Shown: positions 26,285-35,486 of the stretch, piece after piece
Position numbering within the stretch: the stretch's first letter is position 1
Layout of the letters: each line of letters starts with the position of its first letter
Assembly: GCF_014058705.1 (NCBI RefSeq)
Contig: NZ_CP059692.1
Coordinates: forward strand, 997,001-1,061,000
Direction: 5' to 3'
From: Aureimonas mangrovi
GTDB taxonomy: Bacteria > Pseudomonadota > Alphaproteobacteria > Rhizobiales > Rhizobiaceae
Length of the DNA: 64,000 bases
Position numbers and translations under genes: made by a program
The notes under the pieces: generated by a model
Database searches by the model: none
What the model was told of the DNA's origin: nothing
Seen by the model: the letters and a program-made list of their open reading frames with translations, nothing else

Positions 26285-28411
26285 GTGGTCGTTGCCGTCC
26301 GCGAGTTGATGCCGCCTGGGGGCAACGTGAACCAAACCGCCTTGCATCTCGCCGCGCCCGAGCCGCGCGATGTAGCGCTTCAAAACATGGCGACGGGTGT
26401 CATCGTCGTCGACGCCGGCGGTGATATCATGCTGTGCAACGCCGCCATTCCGCGCCTGTTCCGAATTTCATCGGCATCCGTTCCGATCGGCATGCCCTTC
26501 CATGGATTCCTGCGTGCGCTGGCGCCTGTGGTGGGGTGGGACGAAGCACGCACAGTGCGGATCATCGACAATCATCGCCTCTGGATGACGCGGTCCGAAC
26601 CAACGGCGGTGCGGCATCACTTCGACAACGGTTCGGTGCTGTCCATCGTCTGCCGACCATTGGCTGATGGCGGAGCGGTCCTGACCTATGACGACGTGAC
26701 CGAAGCTGTCGTGCATGCCCGTGAAAGCCGAAAACACGAAACGCGGGCGGAGGACTCCGAACGTTCGTTTCGGCTTCTGGTGAAGGGCATCACCGACTAC
26801 GCGATCTACATGCTCAACCCGGACGGTACAGTCGCCAACTGGAACGCCGGTGCTCAGCGCGCGAAAGGCTATACCGAGGACGAGATCGTCGGCAGACACT
26901 ATCGTGTCTTCTATGACGTAGCCGATCAAGCGGCCGGGGTGCCGGATCGCAATCTGGCGACGGCGCTCCGCGAAGGCCGCTTCGAGGACGAGGGTCCGCG
27001 ATACCGCAAGGACGGCACTTCGTTTCTGGCGCACGTCGTGATCGATCCGATCTTCGAGGAAGACGGATCACTTCTTGGCTTCGCGAAGATCACGCGCGAT
27101 AGAACCGAACATTTCCACAATGCCGAGCGTATCGCGCACATGGCAAGGCACGACGCTTTGACAGGCCTGCCGAACCGCGTCCAGTTCGTCGAGCGACTGG
27201 ACGACGCGATCGGCGCGCTGGCCGGCGCAGGCGGGAAGGTCGCGCTCGTGAACATTGATCTCGACGGCTTCAAGCAGATCAACGACACCCATGGCCATGC
27301 CGTCGGCGACACCGTGCTCAAGACGCTCGCACAACGTATGACCGCCGATCTTCGCGAAGGCGAGATCATTGGCCGCTTCGGTGGTGACGAGTTCGTAGCG
27401 CTCAAGTCGTACCGGCACGCCGGCGAATTGGAAGCGTTCATCGCGCGGACGCAGGGCGCGCTCTCGGAGTCCATCGACCTTCAGCACTGCAACCTCGTCC
27501 TGGGAGCGAGCTTCGGTGTTGCGAACTTCCCGGCCGACGCTGACAGCCGTGAGAAGCTGATGAGCAATGCGGATTTGGCAATGTACCGCGCCAAGGCCGC
27601 GCTGATCGAGAAGGTATGTTTCTACGAGGCGTCGATGGACGAGGCCGAGCGCGAGAAGCGCAAGCTTGCTGCCGACCTCTGGCGGGCACTCGAACATGGC
27701 GATCAGTTCTATCTCGACTACCAGGAGCAGCGCAGCGTCTCCGGGCAGGAGATCATCGGATACGAGGCGCTTCTGCGCTGGCGTCATCCAGAACGAGGGC
27801 TCATCTCGCCTGTACGCTTCATTCCGATTGCCGAAAGCTGCGGCGCGATCGTCGCCCTCGGAGACTGGGTTCTGGAAACCGCGTGCCGCGAAGCGGCCCG
27901 CCGCGGTCTTACCCGCATCGCCGTGAATTTGTCGCCGCTTCAGCTCGGCAATGTGTCACTCATCGGCAAAGTGCGCGAGACGTTGACGCGGACCGGCCTT
28001 GCTCCACACTGCCTCGAGCTCGAGATCACCGAGACGGCCGTCATTAACGACCGTGAGCGCGCGCTTCACATTCTTCGCCAGATCAAGGCCATGGGCGTCG
28101 CGATCGCCATCGACGACTTCGGCACCGGCTTTTCGTCGCTCGAGACCCTGCGTCTGTTTCCCTTCGACCGCATCAAGCTCGATCGCTCCTTCACCACGGA
28201 CCTCGAACATGACGGTAAGGCGCAGGCTTTCGTCAAAGCGATCCTGATGCTTGGCGCCAGCCTCCAGATGGCGGTCCTAGCGGAGGGCGTCGAGCGAGAA
28301 ACCCAGATGGCGTTTCTCGCCGGCGCGGGCTGCGGAGAAGTCCAGGGCTTCCTGTTCGGACGACCTCGCAGCCTCGAACATCTCACCATCCAGGCGGAAA
28401 GCTGCGGTTGA
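26285..28411 (+). CDS. PAS-GGDEF-EAL cyclic-di-GMP signalling protein
   Basis: The protein is about 708 residues. An N-terminal PAS-like region (30-140, ATGVIVVDAGGDIMLCN) and a second PAS (about 160-275, YAIYMLNPDGTVANWNAGAQRAKGY) precede a GGDEF domain with an intact GRFGGDEFV active site and DGFKQINDTHGH. The EAL domain follows (YEALLRWRHPERG, LEITETAV, DDFGTGFSS, KLDRSF). Both synthetic and degrading motifs look complete. There is no membrane segment, so it is cytosolic. The second PAS resembles heme or redox PAS domains, but no ligand can be proved. Start is uncertain: GTG 26285, ATG 26309 or GTG 26327. Confidence 0.92.
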   Translation: MVVAVRELMPPGGNVNQTALHLAAPEPRDVALQNMATGVIVVDAGGDIMLCNAAIPRLFRISSASVPIGMPFHGFLRALAPVVGWDEARTVRIIDNHRLWMTRSEPTAVRHHFDNGSVLSIVCRPLADGGAVLTYDDVTEAVVHARESRKHETRAEDSERSFRLLVKGITDYAIYMLNPDGTVANWNAGAQRAKGYTEDEIVGRHYRVFYDVADQAAGVPDRNLATALREGRFEDEGPRYRKDGTSFLAHVVIDPIFEEDGSLLGFAKITRDRTEHFHNAERIAHMARHDALTGLPNRVQFVERLDDAIGALAGAGGKVALVNIDLDGFKQINDTHGHAVGDTVLKTLAQRMTADLREGEIIGRFGGDEFVALKSYRHAGELEAFIARTQGALSESIDLQHCNLVLGASFGVANFPADADSREKLMSNADLAMYRAKAALIEKVCFYEASMDEAEREKRKLAADLWRALEHGDQFYLDYQEQRSVSGQEIIGYEALLRWRHPERGLISPVRFIPIAESCGAIVALGDWVLETACREAARRGLTRIAVNLSPLQLGNVSLIGKVRETLTRTGLAPHCLELEITETAVINDRERALHILRQIKAMGVAIAIDDFGTGFSSLETLRLFPFDRIKLDRSFTTDLEHDGKAQAFVKAILMLGASLQMAVLAEGVERETQMAFLAGAGCGEVQGFLFGRPRSLEHLTIQAESCG

Positions 28412-28426
28412 CCGCGACGTTCGCGG
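28412..28426. terminator. Possible hairpin terminator after the GGDEF-EAL gene
   Basis: CCGCGA-CGT-TCGCGG begins right after the TGA and is a perfect six-pair hairpin. It is followed by only a weak GTTC, so termination strength is doubtful. It lies between convergent genes. Confidence 0.3.
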
Positions 28427-28489
28427 GTTCTGCACGTCGCAGTCGAGAATCGGTTTGAAGAGCTTTCGGACCGCAGCCGGCGCAGGAAG

Positions 28490-28645
28490 CTATGCGTCGC
28501 TGCCCGGCACGTGTGTTTCTCCCGCGCCGGGGGGCAGCGGCAGCGCGGACAGGCGCCGATCCTCCTTCATCTCGAACCACATGGCGTTGAGGATGGCGAA
28601 GGTGCAGGCGAGGCCGACGCCGAGAACCCAGGAGAAGTACCACAT
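28490..28645 (-). CDS. cydX: Small cytochrome bd subunit CydX (YbgT family)
   Basis: The protein has 51 residues with one membrane span. MWYFSWVLGVGLACTFAILNAMW matches CydX/YbgT (MWYFxWxLG...AIxxAMWxE) closely, and the glutamate after the span (WFEMKED) is the conserved acidic residue. CydX binds cytochrome bd and stabilises the heme groups. The start follows AAGGAG, 14 bases after the cydB stop. The frame extends upstream through cydB, but that part is not coding. Confidence 0.92.
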   Translation of the reverse strand: MWYFSWVLGVGLACTFAILNAMWFEMKEDRRLSALPLPPGAGETHVPGSDA

Positions 28646-28659
28646 CGCGTTAAGCTCCT

Positions 28660-29808
28660 TCAGTAGGCGTTGGGATTGCGGCCGATGGATTCGGCCGTCA
28701 CCGGGCCGCTCATCACGCGGTAGACCCAGGCGGTGTAGAGAAGGATCAGCGGCAGGAAGATCACCGTCGAGACGAGCATGATGAACAGCGTCAGATGGCT
28801 CGACGACGCGTCCCAGACGGTGAGGCTGATCGCGGGGTTCAGCGAGGACGGCAGGAGGAACGGGAAGAGCGCGAGGCCCGAGGTGGCGATGATGCCGACG
28901 ATCGAAAGGGAAGAGCCCGCGAGCGCCGTTTTCCAGCGATTGCCCTTCAACCCGAGGAAGGCGAGCGCGGCGCCAACAAGTCCCAGCACCGGCGCTGCGA
29001 TCGTCCACGGATAGGCCGTGTAGTTGGCAAGCCAGGCCCCCGTCTCAACCGCCACGGTCTTGCCCAGCGGGTTCGACGGAAGGCCGGTGTCCTGCAGGCT
29101 GGTAACGACGTAGCCGTCCATCCCGAAGGCCACCCAAAGGCCGCCAAGGGCAAAGAGGACGAGGGTGGCCAGGGCCGCCCCCATGCCGTAGCGCCGCGAG
29201 CGCGCGGCGACCGGTCCCGTGGTGCGCGCTATGATCACCGCCGCGCCGTGCATGATCACCATCGACACCGACACGAGCCCGGCCAGAAGCGCGAAAGGCG
29301 TGAGCAGCCCGAAGAAGGAGCCGGCGTAGGACGGGCGCAGTGAGGCATCGAGCCCGAAGGGTACGCCAAGGAGGACGTTGCCGACCGCCACGCCGAAGAT
29401 CAGCGCCGGCACGAAGCCGCCGATGAAGAGGGCCCAGTCCCACGTCGCGCGCCAGCGCGGGTCCGAGACCTTGCCGCGGAACTTGAAGCCGACTGGGCGA
29501 AGGATGAGCGCGAGCAGGATCACGATCATCGCCAGGTAGAAGCCGGAGAAGCTCGCCGCATAGAGCGCCGGCCAGGCCGCGAAGATCGCGCCGCCGCCGA
29601 GGATCAGCCAGACCTGATTGCCTTCCCAGGTCGGGCCGACGAGGTTGACGAGAAGGCGGCGCTCCTCGTCGGTGCGCGCCGCGAAGGGTAGGAGCGTGCC
29701 GACACCCAGATCGTAGCCGTCGGTGAGGGCGAAGCCGATGAGGAGGATGCCGAGCAGCGCCCACCAGATCAGCCGCATGGTTTCATAGTCGAGAGGGATC
29801 GTGGTCAT
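28660..29808 (-). CDS. cydB: Cytochrome bd ubiquinol oxidase subunit II
   Basis: The protein has 382 residues and about nine membrane spans. The N-terminal MRLIWWALLGILLIGFALTDGYDLGVG and NLVGPTWEGNQVWLILGGGAIFAAWP are hallmark CydB motifs. It pairs with CydA to form the heme bd quinol oxidase, which reduces oxygen at very high affinity. It lies 24 bases after cydA and 14 bases before cydX. The C-terminus YRVMSGPVT...NPNAY is normal. Confidence 0.96.
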   Translation of the reverse strand: MTTIPLDYETMRLIWWALLGILLIGFALTDGYDLGVGTLLPFAARTDEERRLLVNLVGPTWEGNQVWLILGGGAIFAAWPALYAASFSGFYLAMIVILLALILRPVGFKFRGKVSDPRWRATWDWALFIGGFVPALIFGVAVGNVLLGVPFGLDASLRPSYAGSFFGLLTPFALLAGLVSVSMVIMHGAAVIIARTTGPVAARSRRYGMGAALATLVLFALGGLWVAFGMDGYVVTSLQDTGLPSNPLGKTVAVETGAWLANYTAYPWTIAAPVLGLVGAALAFLGLKGNRWKTALAGSSLSIVGIIATSGLALFPFLLPSSLNPAISLTVWDASSSHLTLFIMLVSTVIFLPLILLYTAWVYRVMSGPVTAESIGRNPNAY

Positions 29809-29832
29809 GATCGGGTTTCCCTGGCGGAGCGT

Positions 29833-31419
29833 TCAGTGGCGGTCGGGCGCGGCGGCCGCGCCCTGCGGCACGTGCGCGCCGCCGGTGAAGCCGTCGATGA
29901 GCTGGTTGGTCCTGGAGGGGCCGGCCTTGATGACCTTCAGCATCAGGATCACCATGATCACGGCGAGCACCGAGTAGAGCGTCGTGAAGAAGCCGAGGCT
30001 GATCGCAAGGCTCGTCACTGAGAGGTCGGACGCGGCGTAGAAGGTCGGCAGCACGCCCTCCACGGCCCAGGGCTGGCGTCCGTACTCGGCCACGAACCAG
30101 CCGGACTGGATGGCGATCCAGGGGAGCGGCAGGCTCCACAGCCCCACGTGGAGGAAACGGCGATCCTCACCCAGCCGGTGCTTGGACGCGAGGAAGAAGC
30201 TCCAGGCGAAGAACACGATCAGGTAGAAGCCGATCGCCACCATGATCCGGAAGGTCCAGAAGAGCGGCGCGATGCCTGGCACGGTGTCGAAGGCCGCCTG
30301 GGTGATCTCCTCCTGCGTCGCGTTCTCGACGTCGTCGCGGTAGCGCTTGAGAAGCAGCGCGTAGCCGAGGTCGCCCCAGTTCTGCGCGAAGGTCTCGCGC
30401 GCTGCCTCGTTGCCCGCGTCGGCGCGGATCTCCTGCAGCGCACCGTAGGCGACGAGGCCGTTCTGGATGCGCGTTCCCGCCAGTTCCACGAGGTCGAGGA
30501 TGCCGGGGATCTCACCGTCGAGCGAGCGCGTGGCGATGAGCCCGAGCGCGTAAGGAACGTGGACGACGTAGGAGTTCTCGCGGTCGCCTGGAATGGCGAA
30601 CAGGTTGAAGCCGGCGGGCGCGGCCTCCGTCTCCCACATGGCCTCGATCGCGGCGAGCTTCATCTTCTGGTGCTCGGTCGCCGCATAGCCGCTCTCATCG
30701 CCGAGGACGACGACGGACAGGGCGGAGGCCAGGCCGAAGGAGGCTGCCACCGCCATGGAGCGCTTGGCGAGATCGGTGTGGCGACCGCGCAGGAGGAACC
30801 AGGCGCTGATCGACATCACGAACATCGCGCCCGTGACGTAGCCGGCGGAAACCGTGTGCACGAACTTGGCCTGCGCCACCGGGTTGAAGATCACGGCGGC
30901 AAAATCGGTGATCTCCATGCGCATCGTGTCGGGGTTGAACACCGAGCCGACCGGGTTCTGCATCCACCCGTTGGCGATCAGGATCCACAGGGCCGAAAGG
31001 TTGGCGCCGAGCGCCACGAGCCAGGTGACGATCAGGTGCCCAACGGCCGACAGCCGGTCCCAGCCGAAGAAGAACAGGCCGATGAAGGTGGCTTCGAGGA
31101 AGAAGGCCATCAGGCCCTCGATCGCCAGCGGCGCTCCGAAGATGTCGCCGACATAGTGCGAGTAGTAGGCCCAGTTCATGCCGAACTGGAACTCCATCAC
31201 AATGCCCGTAGCCACGCCCATGGCGAAGTTGATGCCGAAGAGCGTACCCCAGAACAGCGTCATGCGGCGCCAGATCTCGCGGCCCGTCATCACGTAGACG
31301 CTCTCCATGATCGCCATCATGAAGGAGAGTCCGAGCGTCAGGGGCACGAAGAGGAAATGATACATCGCCGTCGCCGCGAATTGCAGCCGCGACAGTTCGA
31401 CGACCGTCATGTCGACCAT
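29833..31419 (-). CDS. cydA: Cytochrome bd ubiquinol oxidase subunit I
   Basis: The protein has 528 residues. The heme b595 ligand His is in MYHFLFVPLTLG near residue 20, with heme b558 ligands in KFVHTVSAGYVTGAMFV near 190 and MxxI-type residues after it. The quinol-binding Q-loop (residues about 255-390) is long, as in E. coli. The GRQPW motif is near residue 447. The gene is divergent from cydD and shares the FNR/FixK box at 31498, which lies about 80 bases upstream. Membrane complex, low-oxygen respiration. Confidence 0.97.
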   Translation of the reverse strand: MVDMTVVELSRLQFAATAMYHFLFVPLTLGLSFMMAIMESVYVMTGREIWRRMTLFWGTLFGINFAMGVATGIVMEFQFGMNWAYYSHYVGDIFGAPLAIEGLMAFFLEATFIGLFFFGWDRLSAVGHLIVTWLVALGANLSALWILIANGWMQNPVGSVFNPDTMRMEITDFAAVIFNPVAQAKFVHTVSAGYVTGAMFVMSISAWFLLRGRHTDLAKRSMAVAASFGLASALSVVVLGDESGYAATEHQKMKLAAIEAMWETEAAPAGFNLFAIPGDRENSYVVHVPYALGLIATRSLDGEIPGILDLVELAGTRIQNGLVAYGALQEIRADAGNEAARETFAQNWGDLGYALLLKRYRDDVENATQEEITQAAFDTVPGIAPLFWTFRIMVAIGFYLIVFFAWSFFLASKHRLGEDRRFLHVGLWSLPLPWIAIQSGWFVAEYGRQPWAVEGVLPTFYAASDLSVTSLAISLGFFTTLYSVLAVIMVILMLKVIKAGPSRTNQLIDGFTGGAHVPQGAAAAPDRH

Positions 31420-31497
31420 GGGTCAGTCCGCCCTTTGGTGAGAGGCCGATTCCGGCCGGGTACGGGCAAGGCTTAAGACCCGCCCGTTCCGGCGGCT

Positions 31498-31511
31498 TTG
31501 ATCTCGATCAA
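31498..31511. promoter_or_regulatory. FNR/FixK box between cydA and cydD
   Basis: TTGAT-CTCG-ATCAA is a perfect FNR/FixK palindrome. Its centre is 85 bases from the cydA start and 65 from the cydD start. A site at -41.5 on each side would give leaders of about 44 and 24 bases, so one box can activate both operons under low oxygen. Confidence 0.85.
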
Positions 31512-31569
31512 GGGCCCGGCGACTTGCGCCCGCTACCACTTCGCGGGAAACACAAGTGGGACGAGGCGC

Positions 31570-33330
31570 ATGAGCGGCAGGGTCGGACAATCGCGCGAGG
31601 AGGCTCGGCGCCAGCGCCGCTTCCTGAAGGGACTGAGGCGCGACGGCGGCGCGCCGCTCCTTGTCGCGCTCGTCCTCCCGCTCCTGTCGGGCGGGCTTCT
31701 GGTCGCGCAGGCGGGCGTGCTCGCGACGGTTCTGAACGCTGTGATCGCGGAAGGCACCGCCCTCGCGGAACTCTCGCGCCTCCTGTTCCTTCTGGCAGGG
31801 CTCGTCGCCGCTCGCGCGGTGCTGGCCTTCGCGGGAGAGCGCGCCGGCATCGGCGCTGCGGAGCGCATCAAGGAGCACCTGCGGGCACGATTGTTCGCGC
31901 GCATGCTCGCCCACAATCCGGACTGGACCGCGAGCCGCTCATCCGGCGCACTCTCCAGCGCGATGGTCGATCAGACGGAAGCGCTCGACGGCTTCTTCGC
32001 CCGCTTCCTGCCCGCCGCAGTCCAGGCTGCGTTCCTGCCGATCGCCTTCGCAGCGGCGGTGATGCCTGTCGATGTCGTGGTCGGGCTCCTGTTCCTCCTG
32101 ACCGCGCCGATGATTCCGCTCTTCATGGCGCTCGTCGGCTGGGGCGCGGAAGGCGCGGCGAACGCACAGGCGCGCGCGCTTTCGCGACTTTCAGGATACT
32201 TCGCCGACCGATTGCGCGGGCTTTCGACGCTGAAGCTCTTCGGGCGGGCCGAAGCGGAGGCCGAGGCGATGCGCACCACCGGCGAGGAGCTGCGCGCGCG
32301 CACGATGCGGGTCTTGCGGATCGCCTTCCTTTCCTCGGCGGTGCTGGAGTTCTTTGCCGCGCTCGGCGTGGCGGGCGTCGCGCTCTATGTCGGCCTGTCC
32401 TATCTGGAGATGATCGACCTCCGTTTCGGCTCAGAGCTGACGCTGACGGCCGGCCTCTTTTGCCTTCTGATGGCGCCGGAGGTGTATCACCCGCTCCGCC
32501 TCATGGCCGCGCATTACCACGACCGCGCCGGCGCGATGTCCGCGGCCGCGGAGATCGAGGCGGCGTTCGGCGAGGAGACGCCGTTCCCGCACACGCCGTC
32601 GGCGGTTCGCACGCTGCCGGCTGGCGCGCTCGCAGTGGAGGTGCACGGGCTTGCGCTCGAAACGCCGGGCGGCCGGCGATCCATCCTGCGCGACAGCGAC
32701 CTGAACTTGCGAACCGGCGAGCATGTCGCGCTGCTCGGCGCCAGCGGCTCGGGCAAGACGACGCTTCTGGAAGCCTGCGCGGCGCTTCGCAGTCTTGCGG
32801 GCGGAGAGATCCGCATCGGCGGCGCTGCACTCGGCGACATCCCGGAGGACGAGCTGCGCGAGCGGGTCGCATTGATCGGCCAGCGACCCCGGCTCTTCCA
32901 CGGCACGATCGCCGAGAACATCGCGCTTGGCCTTCCGCACGCATCCGAGCAGGCGGTCAGCGAGGCCGCTCGTGCGGCGCTCGTCACCGATTTCGCCGAC
33001 CAGCTTCCGCTCGGGCTTCATACGCCCGTGGGCGAGGGCGGCTTCGGCCTGTCGGGAGGCGAGGGGCATCGGATCGGCCTTGCGCGGCTCTATCTGCGCG
33101 ATCCGTCGGTGATCCTTCTCGACGAGCCGACGGCCCATCTCGATGGGGAGAACGAACAACTCGTTCTCGACGCGCTTCTTCGCTTCGCGCGCGGCCGCAC
33201 GCTTCTGGTCGCGACCCATTCGGCCGCGCTCGCCACCCGCATGGATCGCACGGTGCGCCTCTCGGCGGGCCGGTTGCTCGTACCCGCCAATGCGGCCTCC
33301 ACCGCTGCGGCAACGGAAGATGCCGCATGA
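31570..33330 (+). CDS. cydD: CydD, thiol reductant ABC exporter subunit
   Basis: The protein has 586 residues from ATG 31570 (MSGRVG), preceded by GAGG; an earlier in-frame start would overlap the FNR box. Six membrane spans are followed by an ATPase domain: Walker A LLGASGSGKTTLLEA near residue 395, LSGGEGHRIGLARLYL, and Walker B ILLDEPTAHLD. CydDC exports cysteine/glutathione and is needed to assemble the bd oxidase hemes. The gene is followed by cydC with an ATGA overlap. The TLKLFGR stretch is typical of CydD. Confidence 0.93.
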   Translation: MSGRVGQSREEARRQRRFLKGLRRDGGAPLLVALVLPLLSGGLLVAQAGVLATVLNAVIAEGTALAELSRLLFLLAGLVAARAVLAFAGERAGIGAAERIKEHLRARLFARMLAHNPDWTASRSSGALSSAMVDQTEALDGFFARFLPAAVQAAFLPIAFAAAVMPVDVVVGLLFLLTAPMIPLFMALVGWGAEGAANAQARALSRLSGYFADRLRGLSTLKLFGRAEAEAEAMRTTGEELRARTMRVLRIAFLSSAVLEFFAALGVAGVALYVGLSYLEMIDLRFGSELTLTAGLFCLLMAPEVYHPLRLMAAHYHDRAGAMSAAAEIEAAFGEETPFPHTPSAVRTLPAGALAVEVHGLALETPGGRRSILRDSDLNLRTGEHVALLGASGSGKTTLLEACAALRSLAGGEIRIGGAALGDIPEDELRERVALIGQRPRLFHGTIAENIALGLPHASEQAVSEAARAALVTDFADQLPLGLHTPVGEGGFGLSGGEGHRIGLARLYLRDPSVILLDEPTAHLDGENEQLVLDALLRFARGRTLLVATHSAALATRMDRTVRLSAGRLLVPANAASTAAATEDAA

Positions 33331-34988
33331 ACGCGCTGCTCGCCTTCCATCCGCTCTTTCGCCGCCACGCACGCGCTTTCGCGGCGACGCTGGCGCTCTC
33401 GCTGGTCACGCTGGCCGCGGGCGTGACGCTGCTCGGCGTCTCGGGCTGGTTCCTGACCGGCGCATTTCTCGCCACCGCCCTCCTGTCCTTCAACCTCTTC
33501 GCGCCCTCGGCGGCCGTGCGAGGGCTCTCGCTCCTCCGCGTCCTGTCGCGCTACGGCGAGAAACTCGTCGGACACGACGCCACCTTGCGCATTCTCGCGG
33601 ACATCCGGGCCTGGCTCTTCGGGGTGCTTCTTCCGCAAGGGCTGCGAAGGGGCGAGGGCCTGCGTCACGGCGATCTCGTCTCGCGGCTCACCGCCGACGT
33701 CGATGCCCTCGACATCGTCTTTATTACAGCGATCGGACCACTGGCGACTGCGGTCGCGGTGGGCTTCGGCGTATCGCTCCTGCTCTGGTTTCTGTTGCCG
33801 GCCGCTAGCTTTTTCTACGTCCTGGCCTTCCTGGGCGCCGCGATCCTCGTTCCGCTTCTCCTTGTCCTGTCGACGCGCCGCCTCGGGGCGCGGATCGTAG
33901 CGGCCGCCGCCGCCTTGCGCATTGCGACGCTCGACGGGATCGAGGGGCACGGCGACCTGCGCGGGCTCGGTGCCGCTAATGTCGCCCTGGAACGGCATGC
34001 GGAAGCCGCAGCAACACTCAGCACCCTCCGCCGCCGGATGGGCACCCGCGCGAGCCTTGCCGCCAGCGCGGTTCAGCTTCTCACGGGCGCAGCGCTTCTC
34101 GGCGTTCTCGTTCCCGGCATCCAAGCCGTACAGGCTGGCACGCTCGCCGGCCCGGTGCTGGCCGGCCTCGCGCTGGCGGTGATCGGGTCCTTCGAAACGA
34201 GTGCGCTGACGGTGAAGAGCGTCGCCAAGCTCGGGGCGGCGATCGCGGCCGCTAAGCGTCTTCGCGAGATCGCAGACACCCCCTCCCTCGTGGCCGATCC
34301 GGCCGCGCCGGTCGCCTTGGCCAGCGGTGGCGATCTTGTGCTTCACGACGTCTCCTTCCGCTACCGCGATGGCCGGCCGGTGCTCGACGGTGTCACGCTG
34401 GCGGTCGCCTCCGGCGAACGGATCGCCATCCAAGGTCCGAGCGGAGGCGGCAAGTCGACGCTGCTCGCCCTTCTCCTGCGCCTCGCCGACCCGACCGCCG
34501 GCTCGATCGCGATCGCGGGCGCCGATCTGCGAGCCGTTACGCAGAGCGAACTCCACCGTCGCATCGCGCTTCTGGAGCAGAACGCGCCGGTCTTCATGGG
34601 AACGGTGCGCGACAATCTCCTCGTCGCGCGCGCAGACGCCACCGACGCCGAGCTCTGGATGGTGCTGGAGAAGTCGCGGCTGGCGGACACCGTTCGCCGG
34701 CTTGCGGCGGGTCTCGATACGGAACTCGGCGAAGCCGGGCGCACGCTGTCGGCGGGCGAGGGCCGGCGGTTGTGTCTGGCCCGCACGCTTCTGTCGCCTG
34801 CCTCGATCCTCGTTCTCGACGAGCCGGCAAGCGGCCTCGACCGCGATACCGAGCTTGCCTTCCTTCAGGACCTGGCCGGGGCGTGCGCAGGGCGCACGGT
34901 GATCCTCGCGACCCACGCCGAGCTTCCGGCGGGCGTGGCGGATCGCCGCTTCCTGATGCGGAACGGTCGCCTTTCGCCGGCGACCTGA
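33327..34988 (+). CDS. cydC: CydC, thiol reductant ABC exporter subunit
   Basis: The protein has 553 residues; its ATG overlaps the cydD stop. A longer open frame exists upstream but only shadows cydD. Membrane domain: TLLGVSGWFLTGAF and RVLSRYGEKLVGHDATLRILADIR, the CydC hallmark. ATPase: Walker A IQGPSGGGKSTLLALLLRL, signature LSAGEGRRLCLARTLL (variant LSAGE for LSGGQ), Walker B ILVLDEPASGLD, and H-loop ATHAEL. It forms the heterodimer with CydD in the inner membrane. Confidence 0.93.
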   Translation: MNALLAFHPLFRRHARAFAATLALSLVTLAAGVTLLGVSGWFLTGAFLATALLSFNLFAPSAAVRGLSLLRVLSRYGEKLVGHDATLRILADIRAWLFGVLLPQGLRRGEGLRHGDLVSRLTADVDALDIVFITAIGPLATAVAVGFGVSLLLWFLLPAASFFYVLAFLGAAILVPLLLVLSTRRLGARIVAAAAALRIATLDGIEGHGDLRGLGAANVALERHAEAAATLSTLRRRMGTRASLAASAVQLLTGAALLGVLVPGIQAVQAGTLAGPVLAGLALAVIGSFETSALTVKSVAKLGAAIAAAKRLREIADTPSLVADPAAPVALASGGDLVLHDVSFRYRDGRPVLDGVTLAVASGERIAIQGPSGGGKSTLLALLLRLADPTAGSIAIAGADLRAVTQSELHRRIALLEQNAPVFMGTVRDNLLVARADATDAELWMVLEKSRLADTVRRLAAGLDTELGEAGRTLSAGEGRRLCLARTLLSPASILVLDEPASGLDRDTELAFLQDLAGACAGRTVILATHAELPAGVADRRFLMRNGRLSPAT

Positions 34989-34998
34989 GCCCGAAGCG

Positions 34999-35379
34999 TC
35001 AATGGTTTCCGGCGAGCCGTTTCAACTCGTTCACGAAGCGATTTCCCAGAAGCGGTTTTTCCACCAGCACCACGTCCATGGCTTGCGCGCGCCGACGCTC
35101 GGCCGGCTTGGGACAGGTCGTGATCAGGATCGCGGGGGTCGGGCTGCGCGCCTGCAGAAGCTCGATGAGGTTCAGACCGTCGCAATCGGGCAGCCTCAGA
35201 TCGACCACCAGGCAGTCACATCCCTGACGGCCCCGATGGCCGAGCGCCGCTCCCCCGCTCGGGAAGGAGACGACGAGGAAGCCCTCCAGTTCGAGCACGA
35301 ATTCCAGCGAACGGCGCACCGCCGCGTCGTCCTCGACGACGAAGATGGTCGGCCTTCGGGGTTCGGCGGATAGGATCAT
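34999..35379 (-). CDS. Single-domain response regulator behind a FNR/FixK-like box
   Basis: The protein is 126 residues from ATG 35379; an alternative ATG 35415 would lie ahead of the transcription start expected from the box at 35442. It is a stand-alone receiver domain: IFVVEDDAAVRRSLEFVL (acidic pocket), CLVVDLRLPDCDGLNLIELL (phospho-acceptor Asp), ITTCPKP and VLVEKPL (conserved Lys). There is no output domain. FixJ-like receivers of this size can act as phosphate sinks or carriers for FixL. It lies convergent to cydC with a ten-base gap, and it sits next to fixJ and fixL. Confidence 0.85.
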   Translation of the reverse strand: MILSAEPRRPTIFVVEDDAAVRRSLEFVLELEGFLVVSFPSGGAALGHRGRQGCDCLVVDLRLPDCDGLNLIELLQARSPTPAILITTCPKPAERRRAQAMDVVLVEKPLLGNRFVNELKRLAGNH

Positions 35380-35441
35380 GCGCGGTGGACCGGCGCGGGA
35401 GTGCGGAAGGAGCATCAGACACCGATCAGCACCGCTGCGCC

Positions 35442-35455
35442 TTGATCGACGTCAA
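35442..35455. promoter_or_regulatory. FNR/FixK-like box ahead of the orphan receiver gene
   Basis: TTGAT-CGAC-GTCAA matches the FNR/FixK palindrome with one mismatch in the right half. Its centre is about 70 bases upstream of ATG 35379; a site at -41.5 would start the transcript near 35407. It lies between the receiver gene and the 3' end of fixJ, so the receiver gene is the only plausible target. Confidence 0.6.
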
Positions 35456-35486
35456 ACCCGTGCCCTGTGACATCGTCAGCGGGCTG

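Noticed and set aside
31524-34988. A 1154-residue open frame
   Set aside because: The first half is a shadow of cydD in another frame; the real product is CydC from 33327.
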